64,000 nt of DNA from Amycolatopsis rifamycinica (GCF_000695625.1 NZ_JMQI01000002.1:62001-126000); one strand, 5' to 3'; numbered from the stretch's first letter, positions 44,603 to 54,459 are shown. The notes: a model not told the origin generated them from the letters alone. Made by a program: numbers and translations.

Positions 44603-46771
44603 ATGACGAGACGGCGGGTGATGACGCTGCTCGCGGCAGCGTCGGTCCTGGTCGGAAGCATGACAGCGACGGCGGCGGACGCCGCCGTTACCCCGGACGG
44701 GTGGTACACCGTCGCGGCCGTGAACAGCGGGAAGTGCGTTGACGCCCGGGCGGCCGGGACCGCCGATGGGACCGTTGTCCAGCAGTACGCCTGCAACCAG
44801 ACCGCCTCGCAGCAGTGGCAGTTCCAGTCCACCGAGGACGGCTACTTCCGGGTCAACGCCCGGTCCAACCCGGCCGCCGCCTGGGACGTCAAGGATGTCT
44901 CCGCCGCCGATGGGGGCCTGCTGCAGCTCTGGACCTACGGAGGCGGGGCCAACCAGCAGTGGCAGGCCGTCGACGAGGGGAACGGCCGGTACCACTTCGT
45001 CAGCCGCAACAGCGGGAAGTGCCTCGACGTCCCCGGTGCTTCCACCAGCGATGTCCAGCTGCAGCAGTACACCTGCAACGGCACCGCCGCCCAGTCCTTC
45101 ATGCTGACCCCCGCGAACACGAGCCAGCCCGACTTCGGGCCGAACGTCGTGATCTTCGACCCGTCCATGCCGAGCTCGACCATCCAGAGCCGGCTCAACA
45201 GCATCTTCTCCCAGCAGGAACGCAACCAGTTCGGCAGCCAGCGCTACGCCGTGATGTTCAAGCCCGGCACTTACGCCAACGACGTCAACGTCGGCTTCTA
45301 CACGCAGGTGCTGGGCCTCGGCCTGAGCCCCGACGCCGTGAACATCAACGGCGCCGTGCACGTCGAGGCCGACTGGTTCCCGCCGCAAAACGCCACCCAG
45401 AACTTCTGGCGCGGCGCCGAGAACCTGTCCGTGACCCCGAACGGAGGGGCCGACCGCTGGGCCGTCAGCCAGGCCGCGCCCTACCGGCGCATGCACGTCC
45501 GCGGTGACCTGCAGCTCGACGACGGTGGCTGGGCCAGCGGCGGCTGGATCTCCGACACGAAGATCGACGGCCAGGTCCGCTCCGGCTCGCAGCAGCAGTG
45601 GATCTCCCGCAACTCGCAGTTCGGCAGCTGGAACGGCTCGAACTGGAACATGGTCTTCGCCGGCGTCCAGGGCGCGCCCGCCAACTCCTTCCCGACGCCG
45701 CCCTACACCACGGTCGCCCAGACGCCGGTCGTGCGCGAGAAGCCGTTCCTCTACGTCGACGGCGCCGGCAAGTACCAGGTCTTCGTCCCCGGCCTCAAGA
45801 CCAACGCGTCCGGCACGAGCTGGGCGAACGGCGCCGCGCCGGGCACCTCGATCTCGATCGACCAGTTTTACATCGCCAAGCCCGGCGCCACCGCCGCCGA
45901 CCTGAACGCCGCGCTCGCCGCCGGCAAAAACCTGTTGGTCACGCCGGGTGTCTACCACCTGAACCAGACGCTGCGCGTCACCCGTCCGGACACCGTCGTG
46001 CTCGGCCTCGGCATCGCCACGCTCGTCCCGGACAACGGGATCACCGCGATGACCGTCGACGACGTCGACGGCGTCAAGGTCGCCGGCCTGCTGATCGACG
46101 CCGGCACGACCAACTCGAACACGCTCATGCAGGTCGGCCCGGCCGGCTCGGCCGCGAACCACGCGGCGAACCCGACGTCGCTGCACGACGTCTTCTTCCG
46201 GATCGGCGGCGCCGCCGTCGGCAAGGCGACGACCAGCCTGGTCGTCAACAGCGGCAACGTGATCGGCGACCACATGTGGATCTGGCGCGCCGACCACGCC
46301 GAGCGCAACGAGTACGTCGGCTGGACCACCAACACCGCCGACACCGGGCTGGTCGTCAACGGCAACGACGTCACCATGTACGGCCTCTTCGTCGAGCACT
46401 ACCAGAAGACGCAGGTGGTCTGGAACGGCAACGGCGGCCGCACCTACTTCTTCCAGAACGAGATGCCCTACGACGTGCCGGACCAGGCGAGCTGGATGAA
46501 CGGCTCGACGCCGGGCTTCTCCGCCTACAAGGTCGGCCCGAACGTCACCAGCCACGAGGCGTGGGGCCTGGGCAGCTACTGCTTCTTCAGCACCAACCCG
46601 TCGGTCGCCAGCGCGCACGCGTACGAGGCGCCGAACACGCCGGGTGTCCGGTTCCACGACATGGTGACCGTGTCGCTCAACTACCAGGGCACCATCACGC
46701 ATGTGATCAACAACACCGGTCCGGCGACGCCGACCGGGACCAAGGCCGTCAACCTGGTGAGTTACCCCTGA
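44603..46771 (+). CDS. Secreted protein: ricin-type lectin domain plus beta-helix domain
   Basis: This 722-residue exported protein has a signal peptide ending at about TAADA, after GAGGAGG and ATG 44603. Residues ~30-180 form a ricin B beta-trefoil with Q-x-W repeats (CNQTASQQWQF, GGANQQWQAV) and SGKCLDV boxes, which bind polysaccharide. The remaining ~530 residues look like a right-handed beta-helix of the pectate-lyase/GH55 kind (VMFKPGTYANDVNVGFYTQVLGLG, LLVTPGVYHLNQTLRV). The enzyme class cannot be fixed from sequence alone; a beta-glucan or pectin substrate is plausible. A terminator follows the stop. Confidence 0.85.
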   Translation: MTRRRVMTLLAAASVLVGSMTATAADAAVTPDGWYTVAAVNSGKCVDARAAGTADGTVVQQYACNQTASQQWQFQSTEDGYFRVNARSNPAAAWDVKDVSAADGGLLQLWTYGGGANQQWQAVDEGNGRYHFVSRNSGKCLDVPGASTSDVQLQQYTCNGTAAQSFMLTPANTSQPDFGPNVVIFDPSMPSSTIQSRLNSIFSQQERNQFGSQRYAVMFKPGTYANDVNVGFYTQVLGLGLSPDAVNINGAVHVEADWFPPQNATQNFWRGAENLSVTPNGGADRWAVSQAAPYRRMHVRGDLQLDDGGWASGGWISDTKIDGQVRSGSQQQWISRNSQFGSWNGSNWNMVFAGVQGAPANSFPTPPYTTVAQTPVVREKPFLYVDGAGKYQVFVPGLKTNASGTSWANGAAPGTSISIDQFYIAKPGATAADLNAALAAGKNLLVTPGVYHLNQTLRVTRPDTVVLGLGIATLVPDNGITAMTVDDVDGVKVAGLLIDAGTTNSNTLMQVGPAGSAANHAANPTSLHDVFFRIGGAAVGKATTSLVVNSGNVIGDHMWIWRADHAERNEYVGWTTNTADTGLVVNGNDVTMYGLFVEHYQKTQVVWNGNGGRTYFFQNEMPYDVPDQASWMNGSTPGFSAYKVGPNVTSHEAWGLGSYCFFSTNPSVASAHAYEAPNTPGVRFHDMVTVSLNYQGTITHVINNTGPATPTGTKAVNLVSYP

Positions 46772-46774
46772 GCA

Positions 46775-46812
46775 CCGGCGTGCGCCGTGGTGGCGGCCGC
46801 GGCGCACGCCGG
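46775..46812. terminator. Hairpin terminator after the lectin gene
   Basis: A perfect 13-bp GC-rich stem (46775-46787 with 46800-46812) and a 12-nt loop are followed by TCCTTTGT. It lies 3 bp after the stop codon. Confidence 0.85.
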
Positions 46813-46920
46813 TCCTTTGTAGATACACCCGAACGGGGTGTTCCGGGAGCCGGACGGGGGTAGTCGTCGCGATACTGGGGTCTCCAAAAGCTGGGGTCCC
46901 CATCGATCCGGGAGCGGCAG

Positions 46921-47475
46921 ATGACCTCCTTCGCAGCGTTCACCGTCGTCGACCCCCGCCGGGCCTGGCCGATCGCCGCCGTCCGCGGCGTGTTCGCCGT
47001 GCTCTTCGGGCTCTTCGCCCTGATCTGGCCCGGCGCCACCGTGCTCGTCCTGGCGATCCTGTACGGCGTGTACGCGATCATCGACGGCATCGGCGGCCTG
47101 ATGCAGGCGTTCCGTCCAGGTGACACCGCCCACCGGGTGGCCTACGGCGTCCTCGGCGCGCTCGGCATCGTCGCCGGGATCCTCGTCCTCGTCTGGCCGG
47201 GCATCACGGTCCTGCTGCTGGCCCTGCTGGTCGGCTTCTGGGCGATCATCACCGGCATCGCCGAGATCGCCGCGGCGATCCGGCTGCGCAAGCAGATCCG
47301 CGGCGAGGCGTTCCTCGTCGCGGCCGGCGCGATCTCCGTGCTCGCGGGCGTCCTCATCGTGATCAACCCGATCGCGGGCGCGTACGGCATCGCGTTGCTC
47401 GTCGGGATCTACGCGCTGCTGTACGGGATCGTGCTGCTCGTTCTGGCGTTCCGCCTCCGCAAGCTCGCCGCCTGA
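46921..47475 (+). CDS. HdeD-family (DUF308) six-helix membrane protein
   Basis: This 184-residue protein consists of six transmembrane segments arranged as repeated two-helix units with G-rich turns (LFALIWPGATVLVLAILYGVYAIIDGIGG, LVWPGITVLLLALLVGFWAIITGIAEI, VLIVINPIAGAYGIALLVGIYALLYGI). This is the DUF308/HdeD acid-resistance membrane protein family of unknown mechanism. GGGAG precedes ATG 46921. RNase Z follows 13 bp after the stop, so the two may be co-transcribed. Confidence 0.9.
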   Translation: MTSFAAFTVVDPRRAWPIAAVRGVFAVLFGLFALIWPGATVLVLAILYGVYAIIDGIGGLMQAFRPGDTAHRVAYGVLGALGIVAGILVLVWPGITVLLLALLVGFWAIITGIAEIAAAIRLRKQIRGEAFLVAAGAISVLAGVLIVINPIAGAYGIALLVGIYALLYGIVLLVLAFRLRKLAA

Positions 47476-47488
47476 GTAGCGTGCGGGG

Positions 47489-48403
47489 GTGTCGACCCGC
47501 GAACTGGTGGTGCTGGGCACCGCGAGCCAGGTGCCCACGCGCCACCGCAACCAGAACGGCTACCTCCTGCGCTGGGACGGCGAGGGCATCCTCTTCGACC
47601 CCGGCGAAGGCACCCAGCGCCAGATGCTGCGCGCGGGCGTGGCCGCCACGGACATCACGCGGATCTGCGTCACCCACTTCCACGGCGACCACAGCCTCGG
47701 CCTGCCCGGGGTGATCCAGCGGCTGTCGCTGGACAAGGTCGCCCACCCGGTCCACGCCCACTTCCCGGCGTCCGGCGCGCACTACTTCGCGCGCATGCGG
47801 CACGCCACGGCCTTCTACGAGCAGGCCGACCTGCGGGAACACCCGATCGCCGAGGACGGCCCGATCGCGACCGGGAAGATCGCCCTCGAGGCGAGGCGGC
47901 TGAGCCACCCCGTCGAGGCGTTCGGCTACCGGCTGACCGAGCCCGACGGCCGCACCATGCTCCCGGAAAAACTGCGGGAACGCGGGATCACCGGCCCGGA
48001 CGTCGGCCGGCTGCAGCGGGAGGGGCGGCTGGGGACCACGAAACTCGAAGACGTCAGCACACCGCGGCCCGGCCAGCGGTTCGCGTTCGTGATGGACACC
48101 CGCCTCTGCGACGCGGTCTACGCCCTCAGCGAAAACGCCGACACGCTCGTGATCGAAGCGACGTTCCTCGCCGAGGACACCTCCCTGGCGGAGGACTTCG
48201 GCCACCTGACCGCGCGGCAGGCCGCGCGCGTCGCCGCCGAGTGCGGCGTCCGGCAGCTCGTCCTGACCCACTTCTCGCAGCGCTACGCCGATCCGGAGCG
48301 CTTCGCGGCGGAGGCGCGGGCCGAGTTCGACGGCGAGATCGTCGTGGCCTCGGACCTGGAGCGGGTCCAGGTGCCGAAACGGCGTACTTTCCCAACGGCG
48401 TAA
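47489..48403 (+). CDS. rnz: Ribonuclease Z
   Basis: This 304-residue metallo-beta-lactamase-fold nuclease removes 3' trailers from tRNA precursors. Its signature metal motif is [13 protein letters not shown], with [39 protein letters not shown] (family motifs IV and V) and [11 protein letters not shown] 47489 opens the first beta strand and gives a length normal for RNase Z. It is a housekeeping enzyme needed because many tRNA genes, like the tRNA-Ala here, do not encode CCA. Confidence 0.93.
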   Translation: MSTRELVVLGTASQVPTRHRNQNGYLLRWDGEGILFDPGEGTQRQMLRAGVAATDITRICVTHFHGDHSLGLPGVIQRLSLDKVAHPVHAHFPASGAHYFARMRHATAFYEQADLREHPIAEDGPIATGKIALEARRLSHPVEAFGYRLTEPDGRTMLPEKLRERGITGPDVGRLQREGRLGTTKLEDVSTPRPGQRFAFVMDTRLCDAVYALSENADTLVIEATFLAEDTSLAEDFGHLTARQAARVAAECGVRQLVLTHFSQRYADPERFAAEARAEFDGEIVVASDLERVQVPKRRTFPTA

Positions 48404-48425
48404 GAAGCGCCGTAGGCTGCATCTC

Positions 48426-50078
48426 GTGAGCCAGCCGATCCTGATGACCGTCGACGACGATCCCGCCGTGTCCCGCTCGGTCGCCCGTGACCTGCGCCGG
48501 CGCTACGGGAAGGACTACCGCGTCATCCGCGCCGACTCCGGCCCGGACGCCCTCGACGCGCTGCGCGAGATCAAGCTGCGCGGCGACGCCGTCGCGGCGA
48601 TCCTCGCCGACTACCGGATGCCGCAGATGGACGGGATCGCCTTCCTCGAGAAGGCGATGGACCTGTTCCCGCACGCCCGCCGCGCCCTGCTGACCGCCTA
48701 CGCCGACACCGACGCCGCGATCCAGGCGATCAACGTCGTCGACGTCGACCACTACCTGCTCAAGCCGTGGGACCCGCCGGAGGAGAAGCTCTACCCGGTC
48801 ATCGACGCCCTGGTCGAGACCTGGAAAGCCGTCGGCGACAAGCCGGTCGAAGAGGTCAAGCTCATCGGCCACCGCTACAACTCGCCGTCGTTCCACCTGC
48901 GGGACTTCCTCGCGCGCAACGCCGTCCCGTACCGCTGGTACTCGGTCGAGGACGACGAAGGCTGCCGGATCCTGCAGGCCGCGGAGGCGACCGACAAGGA
49001 CATCCCCGTGGTCGTCACCCCGGACGGCACCGTCCTCAAGAACCCGACCGGCGGCGAGATCGCCGACGCGGTCGGTTTGTCGACCCGGCCGGCGCAGGAG
49101 TTCTACGACCTCGTCGTGATCGGCGGCGGCCCGGCCGGCCTCGGCGCGGCGGTGTACGGCGCTTCCGAAGGCCTGCGCACGGTGCTCGTCGAGAAGAAGG
49201 CCACCGGCGGCCAGGCGGGCACGAGCTCGCGCATCGAGAACTACCTCGGCTTCCCCGACGGCGTCTCCGGCGCGCAGCTGACCGACCGGGCCCGGCGCCA
49301 GGCGCAGAAGTTCGGCGCCGAGGTGCTGACCGCGCGTGACGTCGTCGGCCTGGAGGCCCGCGGCTCGCAGCGGGTGATCACCTTCGGTGACGGCAGTGAG
49401 ATCGCCGCGCACTCGGTGATCCTCGCCAGCGGCGTCACCTACCGCGCCCTCGAGGCCGGCGGCGTCGAAGAGCTCACCGGCCGCGGTGTCTACTACGGCT
49501 CGGCCGCGACCGAGGCGCCCGAGTGCAAGGGCGAGCACGTCTACATCGTCGGCGGCGCCAACTCCGCCGGGCAGGCCGCGGTGTTCTTCTCCCGGCACGC
49601 CAGCGACGTCACGATCCTGGTGCGCGGCGAGTCGCTGGAGGCGTCGATGTCGCACTACCTGATCGAGCAGATCGCCGGCATCGAGAACATCCACGTCCGC
49701 ACGCGGACCACGGTCAAGCAGGTGCACGGCAGCGACCACCTCGAGCGGATCACGCTGTGCGAGAACGGCGTCACCGAGACGGTCGAGAGCGGGCACCTGT
49801 TCATCTTCATCGGCGCCGCCCCGCGCACCGACTGGCTCGGCGACGCCATCCACCGCGACGAGCACGGCTTCGTGTGCACCGGCCCGGACCTGCTGAGCGC
49901 CGGGCAGCGGCCGGCGGGCTGGCCGCTCGACCGTGATCCGCACTACCTCGAGTCGTCGATCCCGGGCGTGTTCGTGGCCGGTGACGTGCGGTCGCAGTCG
50001 GTCAAGCGGGTGGCGTCCGCGGTGGGCGAGGGCGCGATGGCCGTGACGCTGGTACACCGGTACCTGGAGGAACAATGA
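48426..50078 (+). CDS. Receiver domain-thioredoxin-reductase-like flavoprotein fusion
   Basis: This 550-residue protein has an N-terminal receiver domain (VDDDPAVSRS, phospho-Asp62 in LADYRMPQMDG, conserved Lys in YLLKPW) and a ~75-residue thioredoxin/glutaredoxin-like middle region (140-215). A thioredoxin-reductase fold follows (VVIGGGPAGLGAAVYGASEGL; GGQAGTSSRIENYLGFPDG; YIVGGANSAGQAAVFF; GVFVAGDVRSQSVKRVASAVGEGA). Where reductases have the redox C-x-x-C, this one has YYGSAATEA, so it cannot be a normal dithiol reductase. It overlaps the cNMP-kinase gene by 4 bp and is probably its phosphorylation partner. Confidence 0.92.
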   Translation: MSQPILMTVDDDPAVSRSVARDLRRRYGKDYRVIRADSGPDALDALREIKLRGDAVAAILADYRMPQMDGIAFLEKAMDLFPHARRALLTAYADTDAAIQAINVVDVDHYLLKPWDPPEEKLYPVIDALVETWKAVGDKPVEEVKLIGHRYNSPSFHLRDFLARNAVPYRWYSVEDDEGCRILQAAEATDKDIPVVVTPDGTVLKNPTGGEIADAVGLSTRPAQEFYDLVVIGGGPAGLGAAVYGASEGLRTVLVEKKATGGQAGTSSRIENYLGFPDGVSGAQLTDRARRQAQKFGAEVLTARDVVGLEARGSQRVITFGDGSEIAAHSVILASGVTYRALEAGGVEELTGRGVYYGSAATEAPECKGEHVYIVGGANSAGQAAVFFSRHASDVTILVRGESLEASMSHYLIEQIAGIENIHVRTRTTVKQVHGSDHLERITLCENGVTETVESGHLFIFIGAAPRTDWLGDAIHRDEHGFVCTGPDLLSAGQRPAGWPLDRDPHYLESSIPGVFVAGDVRSQSVKRVASAVGEGAMAVTLVHRYLEEQ

Positions 50079-51496
50079 GCGCACTGCCGCGGGAAGAGCT
50101 TCGCGGGCTCTTCCTGTTCGAACACCTTTCCGAAGACCAGCTCGACTGGATCGCCGCCAACGCCGTGCTCGAGGAGTACCCGGCCGGCTCCACCGTCATC
50201 AGCGAGGGCGGCGAGGCGACCTGCTTCTACGTCCTGCTCAACGGCGCGATCCGGATGACGCGGCTGGTCAGCGGCACGGAGGTGGAGACCAACCGGTCCG
50301 ACCAGCGCGGAGCGTACTTCGGCGCGACGCAGTTCTTCGTGCACCAGGACAGCGAGCACATCTACAACGCCACGGTGCGCGCGCTGTCCGACGTCACGTT
50401 CCTGACGCTGCCGTCGAAGGAGTTCTCCTTCGAGTTCCGCCGGTGGTTCCCGATGGCGACGCACCTGCTGGAGGGCATGTACCTCGGCTGGCGCAACAGC
50501 GACACGGTGATCGGTTCGCGCCGCCGTCTGCTGGCCCTCGGCGAGCTCTCGGCCGGCCTGACGCACGAGCTGAACAACCCCGCCGCCGCCGCCGTCCGGG
50601 CGACGGCCGCCCTGCGCGAACGCGTAGCCGGCATGCGCCACAAGCTCGCCTTCCTGGCCAAGAAGGACATCGACCCCGAGCTGCTCTACCAGCTCATCGA
50701 CGTCCAGGAACGCCTGGTCAAGCAGGTCGCGCAGGCGGAGAAGCTGACGGCGATGCAGCAGGCCGACCGTGAGGACGAGATCGGCGACTGGTTCGACGAC
50801 CGCGGCATCGACGGCGGCTGGGACCTCGCCGACATCTACGTCCGCGCCGGGCTGACCACGGCCGACCTGGACCACGTCCTCGAGCAGGTCGGCGACACCT
50901 TCATCGACGGTGCCGTCCGCTGGCTCGCCTACGCGCTGGAAACCGAGATGCTGATGGGCGAGATCGAGGACTCCACCACGCGGATCTCCGCGCTGGTCGG
51001 CAAGGCCAAGCAGTACTCGCAGATGGACCGGGCGCCGCACCAGTGGGTCGACGTCCACGACGGCCTCGACTCCACGCTGGTGATGCTGTCCGGCAAGATC
51101 GGCGACGGCGTCCGCGTCGTCAAGGAGTACGACCGCAGCCTGCCGAAGATCCCCGCGTACCCGGCCGAGCTGAACCAGGTCTGGACGAACGTCATCGACA
51201 ACGCCCTCGGCGCGATGGCCGGCGAAGGCACGCTGACGCTGCGCACGTGGGGTGAGAACGACCAGGTCCGCGTCGAGGTCGGTGACACCGGCCCCGGGAT
51301 CCCCGCGGACATCAAGCCGCGGATCTTCGAGCCGTTCTTCACGACCAAGCCGGTCGGCGAGGGCACCGGGCTGGGCCTGGACATCTCGTGGAAGATCGTC
51401 GTCGAACGGCACCAGGGCGACCTGCGCGTCGAATCGGAGCCCGGGAACACCCGGTTCGAGATCTGCCTGCCGACGGTCGAGCAGGCCTCGCTCTGA
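50075..51496 (+). CDS. Cyclic-nucleotide-binding-domain histidine kinase
   Basis: This 473-residue soluble kinase has an N-terminal cNMP-binding domain (1-~120: LFLFEHLSEDQLDWIA, GSTVISEGGEATCFYVLLNGAIRM). The phospho-acceptor helix is ELSAGLTHELNNPAAAAVRATAAL (His164). A ~130-residue helical insert leads to a GHKL ATPase (NQVWTNVIDNALGAMAG, VGDTGPGIP, GTGLGLDISWKIVVERHQG). It is translationally coupled to the receiver-flavoprotein upstream, and the esterase start overlaps its stop (TGATG). It lacks membrane helices, so the signal is likely a cytosolic nucleotide or redox state. Confidence 0.92.
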   Translation: MSALPREELRGLFLFEHLSEDQLDWIAANAVLEEYPAGSTVISEGGEATCFYVLLNGAIRMTRLVSGTEVETNRSDQRGAYFGATQFFVHQDSEHIYNATVRALSDVTFLTLPSKEFSFEFRRWFPMATHLLEGMYLGWRNSDTVIGSRRRLLALGELSAGLTHELNNPAAAAVRATAALRERVAGMRHKLAFLAKKDIDPELLYQLIDVQERLVKQVAQAEKLTAMQQADREDEIGDWFDDRGIDGGWDLADIYVRAGLTTADLDHVLEQVGDTFIDGAVRWLAYALETEMLMGEIEDSTTRISALVGKAKQYSQMDRAPHQWVDVHDGLDSTLVMLSGKIGDGVRVVKEYDRSLPKIPAYPAELNQVWTNVIDNALGAMAGEGTLTLRTWGENDQVRVEVGDTGPGIPADIKPRIFEPFFTTKPVGEGTGLGLDISWKIVVERHQGDLRVESEPGNTRFEICLPTVEQASL

Positions 51497-52989
51497 TGGC
51501 TTCCGTCCCGACGGTCACGACCGAACTCGGGGCGCTGGTCGGGCTGGCGGGTGACGGCGTCCGCGTCTGGCGCGGGATCCCGTACGCCCGCCCGCCGGTC
51601 GGCGAGCTGCGGTGGAAGGCCCCGCGGCCGCCGTCGCTGTCGGGCGGGGTGCACGTGGCGACCGAGTACGGGCCGCACGCGATGCAGTCGCCGGATCCGA
51701 TGAATCCGTCCGCGGTGTGTGACGAGGATTGCCTGTACCTCAACGTCTGCACTCCCGAAGGACCCGCGCCGGCGGGCGGGTGGCCGGTGCTGTTCTGGCT
51801 GCACGGCGGCGGGTACCGCGTCGGCCACGGCGAGCAGCTGGGCGACGGCGAGGAGTTCGCGCGGGCCGGGATCGTCGTGGTCACCATCAACTACCGGCTC
51901 GGCTCGCTCGGCTTCCTGCACCTCGGCGGGATCTTCGGCGAGTCCGAAGCGGACGCCGGTGTCTGCGGGTTCCTCGACCAGGTCGAGGCCCTGAAGTGGG
52001 TACGCCGCAACATCGCCGCGTTCGGCGGGGATCCGGCGCGGATCACGCTCTACGGCGTGTCGGCGGGGGCCAAGAGCGTCGGCAACCTGATGGGCAGCCC
52101 GCTCGGTGCGGGGCTGTTCGCGCAGGCGATCAGCAGTTCCGGCGGCGCGGACCACGTGGCGACGCCGGAGGCCGGGACGGCGCTGGCGCGGCGGCTGCTG
52201 GACGAGGTCGGCTGCCGGGACATCGCGGCTCTGCGCTCGTTGCCCGCCAAGGAGTTCGTCGAAGCGCAGGAACGGATCCTGAGCGGGTTCCAGGCGCTGT
52301 GGCTCTGGCGCCCGACCCTGCACCCGCGCGTGCTGCCGGAGGTGCCGATCGAGCCGATCCGGCGGGGCAGCGCGGCCGGGATCCCGCTGCTGGTCGGCTG
52401 CAACAGCAACGAGGGCAGCACGTACGCGATGATGCTCGGCGAAGAGATCGCGACGGCTCCGGCGTCCGAGGTGCTGACGGACATCCTGGGTGAGGAAGGC
52501 GCTTCGCACCTGCTCGAGACATACCTGCGCCGGGTTCCCGATTTGAAGGCCGCGCGAATCGCCGCCATGGGCGACGAGCGGTACGGCATCCCGACGCAGC
52601 GGCTCGCCGACGCGCAGTCCGCGCACGCTCCCGTCTACCGCTACCGGATCGACATCGCCGCGCCCGGGGTGCCCGAGCAGCTCGACGGCGGCCACGGCAC
52701 CGAGACGACGATGGCGTGGAAGACGCCGCTGCCGCTGTTCGCGGAGGCGACGCAGGTGAACCCGAAGCGCGAGCGGGCGGCGGTGCTGATCCACCGCGCC
52801 TGGGTGCGGTTCATCCGGGACGGCGTCGCGGACGCCGACGGTCCCGACTGGCCGCCGTACGGCCCCGAACTGCGGCCGGTGCTGGTCTTCCGGGAGGACA
52901 CCGATCTGGTGCTCGACCCGCGGGCCGACGAGCGGAAAGCCTGGGGCGACACGGAATGGGCGTCCGGCACCTGGTTCCCGGTGCCCTGA
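51496..52989 (+). CDS. Type-B carboxylesterase
   Basis: This 497-residue carboxylesterase family protein has GVRVWRGIPYARPPVGELRWKAP, DEDCLYLNVCTPE, the oxyanion loop FWLHGGGYRVGHG and nucleophile elbow ITLYGVSAGAKSVGNLM (GVSAG in place of the common GESAG). Late-region motifs such as NSNEGSTYAMM and GGHGTETTMAW carry the acid and His regions. No signal peptide is present. It is the third gene of the flavoprotein-kinase operon, with one-base overlap, which ties an esterase to that signalling pair. The substrate is unknown. Confidence 0.9.
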   Translation: MASVPTVTTELGALVGLAGDGVRVWRGIPYARPPVGELRWKAPRPPSLSGGVHVATEYGPHAMQSPDPMNPSAVCDEDCLYLNVCTPEGPAPAGGWPVLFWLHGGGYRVGHGEQLGDGEEFARAGIVVVTINYRLGSLGFLHLGGIFGESEADAGVCGFLDQVEALKWVRRNIAAFGGDPARITLYGVSAGAKSVGNLMGSPLGAGLFAQAISSSGGADHVATPEAGTALARRLLDEVGCRDIAALRSLPAKEFVEAQERILSGFQALWLWRPTLHPRVLPEVPIEPIRRGSAAGIPLLVGCNSNEGSTYAMMLGEEIATAPASEVLTDILGEEGASHLLETYLRRVPDLKAARIAAMGDERYGIPTQRLADAQSAHAPVYRYRIDIAAPGVPEQLDGGHGTETTMAWKTPLPLFAEATQVNPKRERAAVLIHRAWVRFIRDGVADADGPDWPPYGPELRPVLVFREDTDLVLDPRADERKAWGDTEWASGTWFPVP

Positions 52990-53122
52990 ACCCGTTCGTC
53001 ACCCGCTGTTTCATTCCGCAGTCCGCACGGCTCGCGGCCGATTCCGGTCGTACCCTTGTGAGTGATGATGTTCGAACGCGCGTTCGAGTACCGTTTTCGA
53101 TGTCGGGTTCATCGAGGAGGGT

Positions 53123-53950
53123 TCATGAACGGGTACCGAGATTCGGCAGGGTCAACGTCATCGCGGCTGTGGTCAACCAGCTCAGGAGGTCCGGCAGGGG
53201 AATGCGGGAAAGGCGTTCCGGCCATTCCTGCGCCACGGTGTGCAGCACGAGCTCTTCGTGCCGCGGCTCCACCTTCGTCAGTTTCAGGCCGGGCGGGAGT
53301 TCCGGCAGGGGAAGCACGATGGGGCGGAAGCGGCGGGGTGGCCGCAGCTGCCGCTGTCCGATGTGGAGGGTCTGGGGCACGAGCACGATGCCGTCGTCCG
53401 CCACCTGCGGGCGGAGGGTCAGGTGGCCCCAGTGCGGCCGCTTGGCCCAGTGGATCCGCAGCAAGCCGCCGTCGGCCGGGTTCGCGACGATCCCGGGACG
53501 GGCTTTCGCCACCCGTTCGCGCAGCACGTCGGCCGAGACGGCGATCGCCAGCTGCACCCGCGCGGGTGTGGCGGCCGGCGTGGGCAGCGAGCGGAGGCGG
53601 ACGTCTTCGGCGAGCACGGTGACGCGGCGCAGCGGGACGCTTTCGGGCGCACTCTCTCCGGCGTCGGGCTCCGGCCAATCGACGTCCTCGGCGACGATCC
53701 GGACGTCGCCGAGGCGTCCGGTGGCCAGCCGAAGGCTGTCGGCCGGGTAGTCGAGCTCGGCGAGGGTGAAGCCGACCTCGCGGTCGCCCACCTTCGCGGT
53801 CAGTCGGCGCCCGACGAGCTGTTCGGTGACGGTGCGGGCCAAGGCGGCCGGCGTGACCGGGACGTTCGGCAGCAGCGAACGCCCGGCCGCGGCCAGCCCG
53901 GCCAGCTCGGGCCACGGCGACCAGCCGTCGAACCACCTGCCGTCGCTCAT
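53123..53950 (-). CDS. DUF2993 (LmeA-like lipid-binding) protein
   Basis: This 275-residue protein contains the DUF2993 pattern VTEQLVGRRLTAKVGDREVGFTLAELDYPADSLRLATGRLGDVRIVAEDVDWPE, then LRRVTVLAEDVRLRS and LVPQTLHIGQRQL. Mycobacterial LmeA and relatives bind phosphatidylinositols and aid lipomannan elongation. Here no N-terminal signal or membrane helix is obvious, so the location is uncertain. ATG 53950 is chosen over one eight codons earlier. Confidence 0.78.
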   Translation of the reverse strand: MSDGRWFDGWSPWPELAGLAAAGRSLLPNVPVTPAALARTVTEQLVGRRLTAKVGDREVGFTLAELDYPADSLRLATGRLGDVRIVAEDVDWPEPDAGESAPESVPLRRVTVLAEDVRLRSLPTPAATPARVQLAIAVSADVLRERVAKARPGIVANPADGGLLRIHWAKRPHWGHLTLRPQVADDGIVLVPQTLHIGQRQLRPPRRFRPIVLPLPELPPGLKLTKVEPRHEELVLHTVAQEWPERLSRIPLPDLLSWLTTAAMTLTLPNLGTRS

Positions 53951-54026
53951 CCGTCCAGTGTCGCCCACGGACACCAGCGGCGGCGACGGCGGGTGGTTCC
54001 CGGCTCCGGGAGCGGATCGCTCCCGG

Positions 54027-54320
54027 TCACCGGCCCGCGAAGCGGGCGATGAGGCCGGTGATGACCAGCCAGAACACCGCGGCCAGGCCGAAGTCGAGGA
54101 TCACGGCCAGGCTGGGGCTGTCGACCGGGAACAGACCGGGCCAGAACAACGCGAGAGGAACCGCCAGTGACTTGATGAACTGGAAGAAGGCGTTGCCGGC
54201 GTTCGCACCGGCGAGCACCATGATCATGTAGAGAACTTCGATCCCCGCGAAGATCGCGCCGATCGCCGTGATGACCCGCACGGCCGTGTTCCGTCTGGTG
54301 GTGGTTCGCCAAGGAGACAT
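54027..54320 (-). CDS. YggT-like small membrane protein
   Basis: This 97-residue protein has two to three transmembrane helices (TAIGAIFAGIEVLYMIMVLAGAN, LAVPLALFWPGLFPVD and AVILDFGLAAVFWLVITGLI). The layout, with the F-F-x-F-I-K-S-L segment between helices, matches the YggT/actinobacterial membrane family often linked to division or osmotic stress. The function is unknown. It stands alone. Confidence 0.75.
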   Translation of the reverse strand: MSPWRTTTRRNTAVRVITAIGAIFAGIEVLYMIMVLAGANAGNAFFQFIKSLAVPLALFWPGLFPVDSPSLAVILDFGLAAVFWLVITGLIARFAGR

Positions 54321-54459
54321 GCCGCGAAAATTCCCGGATCGGGTGACCGATCAAACGCTCCAAGCCCGAGATTGCGCCGTTCGGCCGCTATTGTTGCTCT
54401 CCGCCTCCACCTCACCACCTCCGGTGAGCAACCAAGCACGGCCGGGCCGGACAATCTCA

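Noticed and set aside
44549..46903. Open frame of 784 codons on the minus strand opposite the lectin gene
   Set aside because: The composition is mirror-like Val/Asp/Gly/Arg repeats without family motifs; the plus-strand protein has a signal peptide and QxW repeats.
48126..50084. Minus-strand frame of 652 codons opposite the flavoprotein
   Set aside because: It is a shadow of the receiver-flavoprotein gene and part of RNase Z; no recognisable domain.
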